64,000 nucleotides of DNA from Microbacterium oxydans (GTDB taxonomy: Bacteria > Actinomycetota > Actinomycetes > Actinomycetales > Microbacteriaceae), in the NCBI RefSeq assembly GCF_900095745.1, contig NZ_FMIR01000013.1, forward strand, positions 62,001 through 126,000, in the 5' to 3' direction. Below the pieces are notes generated by a model. It saw nothing but the letters and a program-made list of their open reading frames with translations. It was not told where the DNA came from and did no database searches. The translations under genes and the position numbers were made by a program. This document shows, piece by piece, positions 60,858 to 64,000 of the stretch (the stretch's first letter is position 1; each line of letters starts with the position of its first letter).

Positions 60858-62435
60858 TCAGGCCGCGGCCTCCACCCGGGGGAACAGCGGTGCGAGACCG
60901 TTGACGCTGGTGCCGGGGCGCAGCACGCCCCAGGCTCCGGCCTCGCGGATCGGCTGGTCCTGCAGACGGCCCAGGGTCTCGGCGGCACCGAGTGCGACCC
61001 AGAGCTTCTCGGTCGACTGCGGCATCACCGGCGACAGCAGCACGGCGAGCGCGCGCAGTCCCTCGGCGCAGGTGTACAGCACGGTGCCGAGGCGCGCGCG
61101 CTGAGCCTCGTCGCGGGCCAGGGCCCACGGCTCGTTCTCGGTGATGTAGCCGTTGAGCGCGTCGACGATCGTCCAGATCGACGAGATGGCCTCGTCGATG
61201 CGGAACTGCGCGACCGCGGCATCCGCGTTCGACGCCGCATCCGCCACGATCTTCTGGATCGCGAGATCCTTCTCGGTGTATTCGGCCGCGGGCGGCACCA
61301 CGCCTTCGAAGTACTTCTCGATCATCGCCGTGGTGCGCGAGGCGAGGTTGCCGAAGCCGTTCGCGAGCTCGGCCTGGTAGCGAGCCGACAGGTCTTCCCA
61401 CGAGAACGACCCGTCCTGACCGAACGCGATCGCGGAGAGGAAGTAGAAGCGGTACGCGTCGGAGCCGAACACGTCGGTGATCTCGGTCGGCGCGATGCCG
61501 GTGAGCTTCGACTTCGACATCTTCTCGCCGCCGACCAGCAGCCAGCCGTGCGCGAAGACGCCCTGGGGCACCTCGAGGCCGGCGGCCATCAGGAGGGCGG
61601 GCCAGATCACCGCGTGGAAGCGCAGGATGTCCTTGCCCACCACGTGGTACGCGGGCCAACGGCGCTCGAACGTCTCGTCGTCGGAGCCGTAGCCGACGGC
61701 CGTGGCGTAGTTGAGCAGGGCGTCGACCCACACGTAGATGACGTGCGACTCGTCCCACGGCAGCGGGATGCCCCAGTCGAAGGTCGAACGCGAGATCGAC
61801 AGATCCTTCAGGCCCTGGCTCACGAACGACACGACCTCGTTGCGCGCGGAATCCGGGCGCACGAAATCGGGCTGCGTCTTGTAGAGCTCGAGCAGACGAT
61901 CCTGGAACTCGCTCAGCTTGAAGAAGTAGTTCTTCTCCTGCAGCAGCTCCAGCGGCTTCGAGTGGATGGCGCAGACCTTCAGCCCCTCGAAGGGACCGGT
62001 GCCGTCGACGATCTCCGACTCGGGCTTGAACTCCTCGCAGCCCACACAGTAGAGCGCCTCGTACTCGCCGGCGTAGATGTAGCCGCGGTCGTAGAGCCGC
62101 TGGAAGAACGTCTGCACGTTCGTCTCGTGGCGCTCCTGCGTGGTGCGGATGAAGTCGTCGTTGGCGACGTCGAGCGTCGTCAGCAGCGGGAACCAGCTCT
62201 CGGTGACGAGCTTGTCGACCCACTCCTGCGGCGTCACGTTGTTGGCCGCCGCGGCGCGCAGCATCTTCTGGCCGTGCTCATCGGTGCCGGTGAGCATCCA
62301 GGTGTCATCCCCCGCCTGGCGGTGCCACCGTGCGAGCGTGTCGACGGCCACCGTCGTGTACCCGTGACCGATGTGCGGCACGTCGGAGGGGTAGTAGATG
62401 GGCGTGGTGATGTAGAAGGATTCGCCTGCGGGCAT
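60858..62435 (-). CDS. metG: Methionyl-tRNA synthetase
   Basis: A 525-residue class I synthetase. The HIGH motif appears as PHIGHGYT at residues 20-27 and KMSKS is in GGEKMSKSKLTG. The connective region has a single CVGCEEF-type metal knuckle, and the anticodon-binding helical domain occupies about the last 180 residues. There is no C-terminal tRNA-binding (EMAP-like) extension, so it is the short actinobacterial form. The next gene, tatD, begins four bases after its stop. The molybdopterin oxidoreductase gene upstream ends 39 bases before its ATG. Confidence 0.97.
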   Translation of the reverse strand: MPAGESFYITTPIYYPSDVPHIGHGYTTVAVDTLARWHRQAGDDTWMLTGTDEHGQKMLRAAAANNVTPQEWVDKLVTESWFPLLTTLDVANDDFIRTTQERHETNVQTFFQRLYDRGYIYAGEYEALYCVGCEEFKPESEIVDGTGPFEGLKVCAIHSKPLELLQEKNYFFKLSEFQDRLLELYKTQPDFVRPDSARNEVVSFVSQGLKDLSISRSTFDWGIPLPWDESHVIYVWVDALLNYATAVGYGSDDETFERRWPAYHVVGKDILRFHAVIWPALLMAAGLEVPQGVFAHGWLLVGGEKMSKSKLTGIAPTEITDVFGSDAYRFYFLSAIAFGQDGSFSWEDLSARYQAELANGFGNLASRTTAMIEKYFEGVVPPAAEYTEKDLAIQKIVADAASNADAAVAQFRIDEAISSIWTIVDALNGYITENEPWALARDEAQRARLGTVLYTCAEGLRALAVLLSPVMPQSTEKLWVALGAAETLGRLQDQPIREAGAWGVLRPGTSVNGLAPLFPRVEAAA

Positions 62436-62474
62436 GGAGCAATTCTAGGTGTCCGGGCACCGGAGGTTACGCGC

Positions 62475-64000
62475 TCAGGCCACCGAGACGTCGATGCGGT
62501 GCCATCCCTGCGCGCCGTCGGGTGCCGGCGGCGCCGGATCCGATGTCTGGGTCTCCCCCTCGACACTGAGCGCCCGGCATTCGACGGTGTGCGATCCGCT
62601 CTCCGCGGTCCACGCCAGACTCCACTGCACCCACGTGTCGGCCGAGATCGCGGTTGCGAGCTCGGCCCGCTGCCACGGCCCGTCGTCGATGCGCACCTCG
62701 ACCCCGGCGATGCCGACCTGCTGCTGCCACGCCATCCCCGCGATCACGGTGTCTCCGGCCGGAACGGACTGGCCTCGACGCGGCACGTCGATGCGGGACT
62801 GCAGCTTGATCGGGCCGCGCTCGGACCATCCCCGTGTGGTCCAGTACGCGGTGGCCCGGTCGAAACGGGTGACCTCCAGCTGCGTGACCCACTTCGTGGC
62901 GGACACGTATCCGTACAGCCCGGGGACCACGAGTCGCGCCGGGAACCCGTGTTCGATCGGCAACGGCTCGCCGTTCATGCCGACGGCCAGCAGCGCGTCG
63001 CGGTCGTCGGTGAGCGCCTCGATCGGAGTGGATGCCGTGAAGCCGTCGGACGAGGTCGACAGCACCATGTCGGCGTCGGGGTCCACACCCGCGCGCGCGA
63101 GCAGCTCGCGCACCGGAACGCCCAGCCAGCGGGCGTTGCCGATCAGCGATCCGCCGACCTCGTTCGACACGCACGCGAGAGTGACGTCGGACTCCTGCAT
63201 CGGCAGCGCGACCAGCTCGTCCCACGTGAGGCGCACCTCGCGGTCGACCATCCCGTGGATGCGCAGCGACCAATCGGCCGGGTCGATCCGAGGCACGATC
63301 AGTGCGGTGTCGATGCGGTAGAACTCGGCGTTCGGGGTGACGACGGGAGCGAGGCCGGGGATCTCCAGGTCGGCGCCGGCAGGGACCGGCGCCGCCGCTC
63401 GCGCCGGCTTGGGCAGCCGCAGCGCGTCACGGACCACCTCGATCGAGCGGCTCGCCCCACGTGCGACGTTCCCGACGATCAGGAGCACGAGTCCGGCGGC
63501 CGCGGCACCGGTCGTCCAGATCAGGAACCGGCGCCGGTCGATCTCGTCGGGGGTGATTCCGGCGACGGGCCGGAGCCGCTGCACCAGCATCCGCACGACG
63601 ATCACCGCGACGAGACCGGCGACGAGGCCGGGGAGCCAGGCGAACGGCCCCGCACCGGGGCGGATCATCGCGGCCACGACGGCGAGCGCGCCGAGGGCGG
63701 CGAGGATCACGGCCCCGATCGGAGGGCGCCGCAGCTCCAGGACGCCGGCGAGCGCCGCGACGACCGCGAGGACGATGGCGACCCCCACGATCAGGGCCAC
63801 CTTGTCGCCGGTGCCGAACAGCGCGATGGCCGCGTCTTTCGCCCAGCTCGGCGCGAGATCGATGAGTCCGCTGCCGATCACGGCGAACGGGCTCGCACTC
63901 GGCTCCACGATCGCCGCGACGAGTTCGGCCAGGCCGACCGCGACGACGGCCGCGCTCAGGCCCGCGGCTGCGGATCGGATCCGGTCCTGCCGCGTCGCGG
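62475..64000 (-). CDS. Membrane-anchored molybdopterin oxidoreductase, sulfite-oxidase fold (5' end cut by window)
   Basis: This frame is open to the window edge (508 codons seen), so the N-terminus is outside. A GTG at 63908 is not the start, because the residues before it (AAVVAVGLAELVAAI) continue a membrane segment. The first 170 or so residues form several transmembrane segments, ending near DRRRFLIWTTGAAAAG. The molybdopterin domain of the sulfite oxidase/YedY type follows, with the Mo-ligand Cys in TLACVSNEVGG and the Moco-dimer-like C-terminal domain (AGMAWQQQVGIAGVEV). It faces the outside of the membrane and may oxidise or reduce a small substrate such as sulfite or a methionine sulfoxide. 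The electron partner is not visible. Confidence 0.9.
   Translation of the reverse strand, partial: ATRQDRIRSAAAGLSAAVVAVGLAELVAAIVEPSASPFAVIGSGLIDLAPSWAKDAAIALFGTGDKVALIVGVAIVLAVVAALAGVLELRRPPIGAVILAALGALAVVAAMIRPGAGPFAWLPGLVAGLVAVIVVRMLVQRLRPVAGITPDEIDRRRFLIWTTGAAAAGLVLLIVGNVARGASRSIEVVRDALRLPKPARAAAPVPAGADLEIPGLAPVVTPNAEFYRIDTALIVPRIDPADWSLRIHGMVDREVRLTWDELVALPMQESDVTLACVSNEVGGSLIGNARWLGVPVRELLARAGVDPDADMVLSTSSDGFTASTPIEALTDDRDALLAVGMNGEPLPIEHGFPARLVVPGLYGYVSATKWVTQLEVTRFDRATAYWTTRGWSERGPIKLQSRIDVPRRGQSVPAGDTVIAGMAWQQQVGIAGVEVRIDDGPWQRAELATAISADTWVQWSLAWTAESGSHTVECRALSVEGETQTSDPAPPAPDGAQGWHRIDVSVA

Overview
The window is a 64 kb piece of a high-GC actinobacterial chromosome, most likely Microbacterium or a close Microbacteriaceae relative. 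This rests on the strong GC codon bias, GTG starts, TANNNT promoters with apparently leaderless genes, a DUF222-HNH gene, Tat signals, and the housekeeping set prs-glmU-tRNA-Gln, metNIQ, metG-tatD and ksgA-ispE. Coding density is high, and no gap between genes reaches 300 bases. I saw no insertion sequence, phage gene or CRISPR array.

Layout. 1-2.4 kb: a truncated Tat-exported protein of unknown function, divergent from a CE7-type esterase. 2.4-7.8 kb: an OmpR-type two-component system facing a flavin electron-transfer set (membrane NqrB/RnfD-like flavoreductase, ApbE flavin transferase, FMN-binding lipoprotein). 7.8-21.2 kb: mostly housekeeping (prs, glmU with tRNA-Gln abutting its start codon, MarR and Rrf2 regulators, a pseudouridine synthase, the metNIQ methionine importer, a CPA1 antiporter, an ABC-F protein and a spermidine-synthase-like protein). 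21.2-30.3 kb: a LacI-controlled cluster for a mannose-containing oligosaccharide (GH5, MalEFG-type importer without ATPase, GH3, GH125), with two operators in the divergent promoter region. 30.3-37.1 kb: a DUF222-HNH nuclease with a possible SOS box, then an mmsA-mmsB-chvE sugar importer with its own LacI regulator and matching operators.

37.3-55.1 kb is the most remarkable region. It holds an N-acyl-D-amino-acid-deacylase-like amidohydrolase, then a tightly coupled unidirectional run: an S12 serine hydrolase, a class A beta-lactamase-like hydrolase without signal peptide, a complete oligopeptide importer (with a permease-ATPase fusion), an 1110-residue S9 peptidase-S12 hydrolase fusion, an M20 amidohydrolase, a COG3375-type GNAT and an N-succinylamino acid racemase, followed by a PucR regulator. 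The last three enzymes match the known D-to-L amino acid inversion route (N-succinylation, racemisation, desuccinylation). I infer that the operon imports D-amino-acid-containing peptides, cleaves them in the cytosol and converts the D-residues to usable L-amino acids.

55.3-64 kb: an Lrp/AsnC regulator with a perfect palindrome, ispE-mgrA-ksgA, an MFS transporter, tatD, metG and a truncated membrane-anchored molybdopterin oxidoreductase.

All assignments come from reading motifs and gene order. No database search was run.
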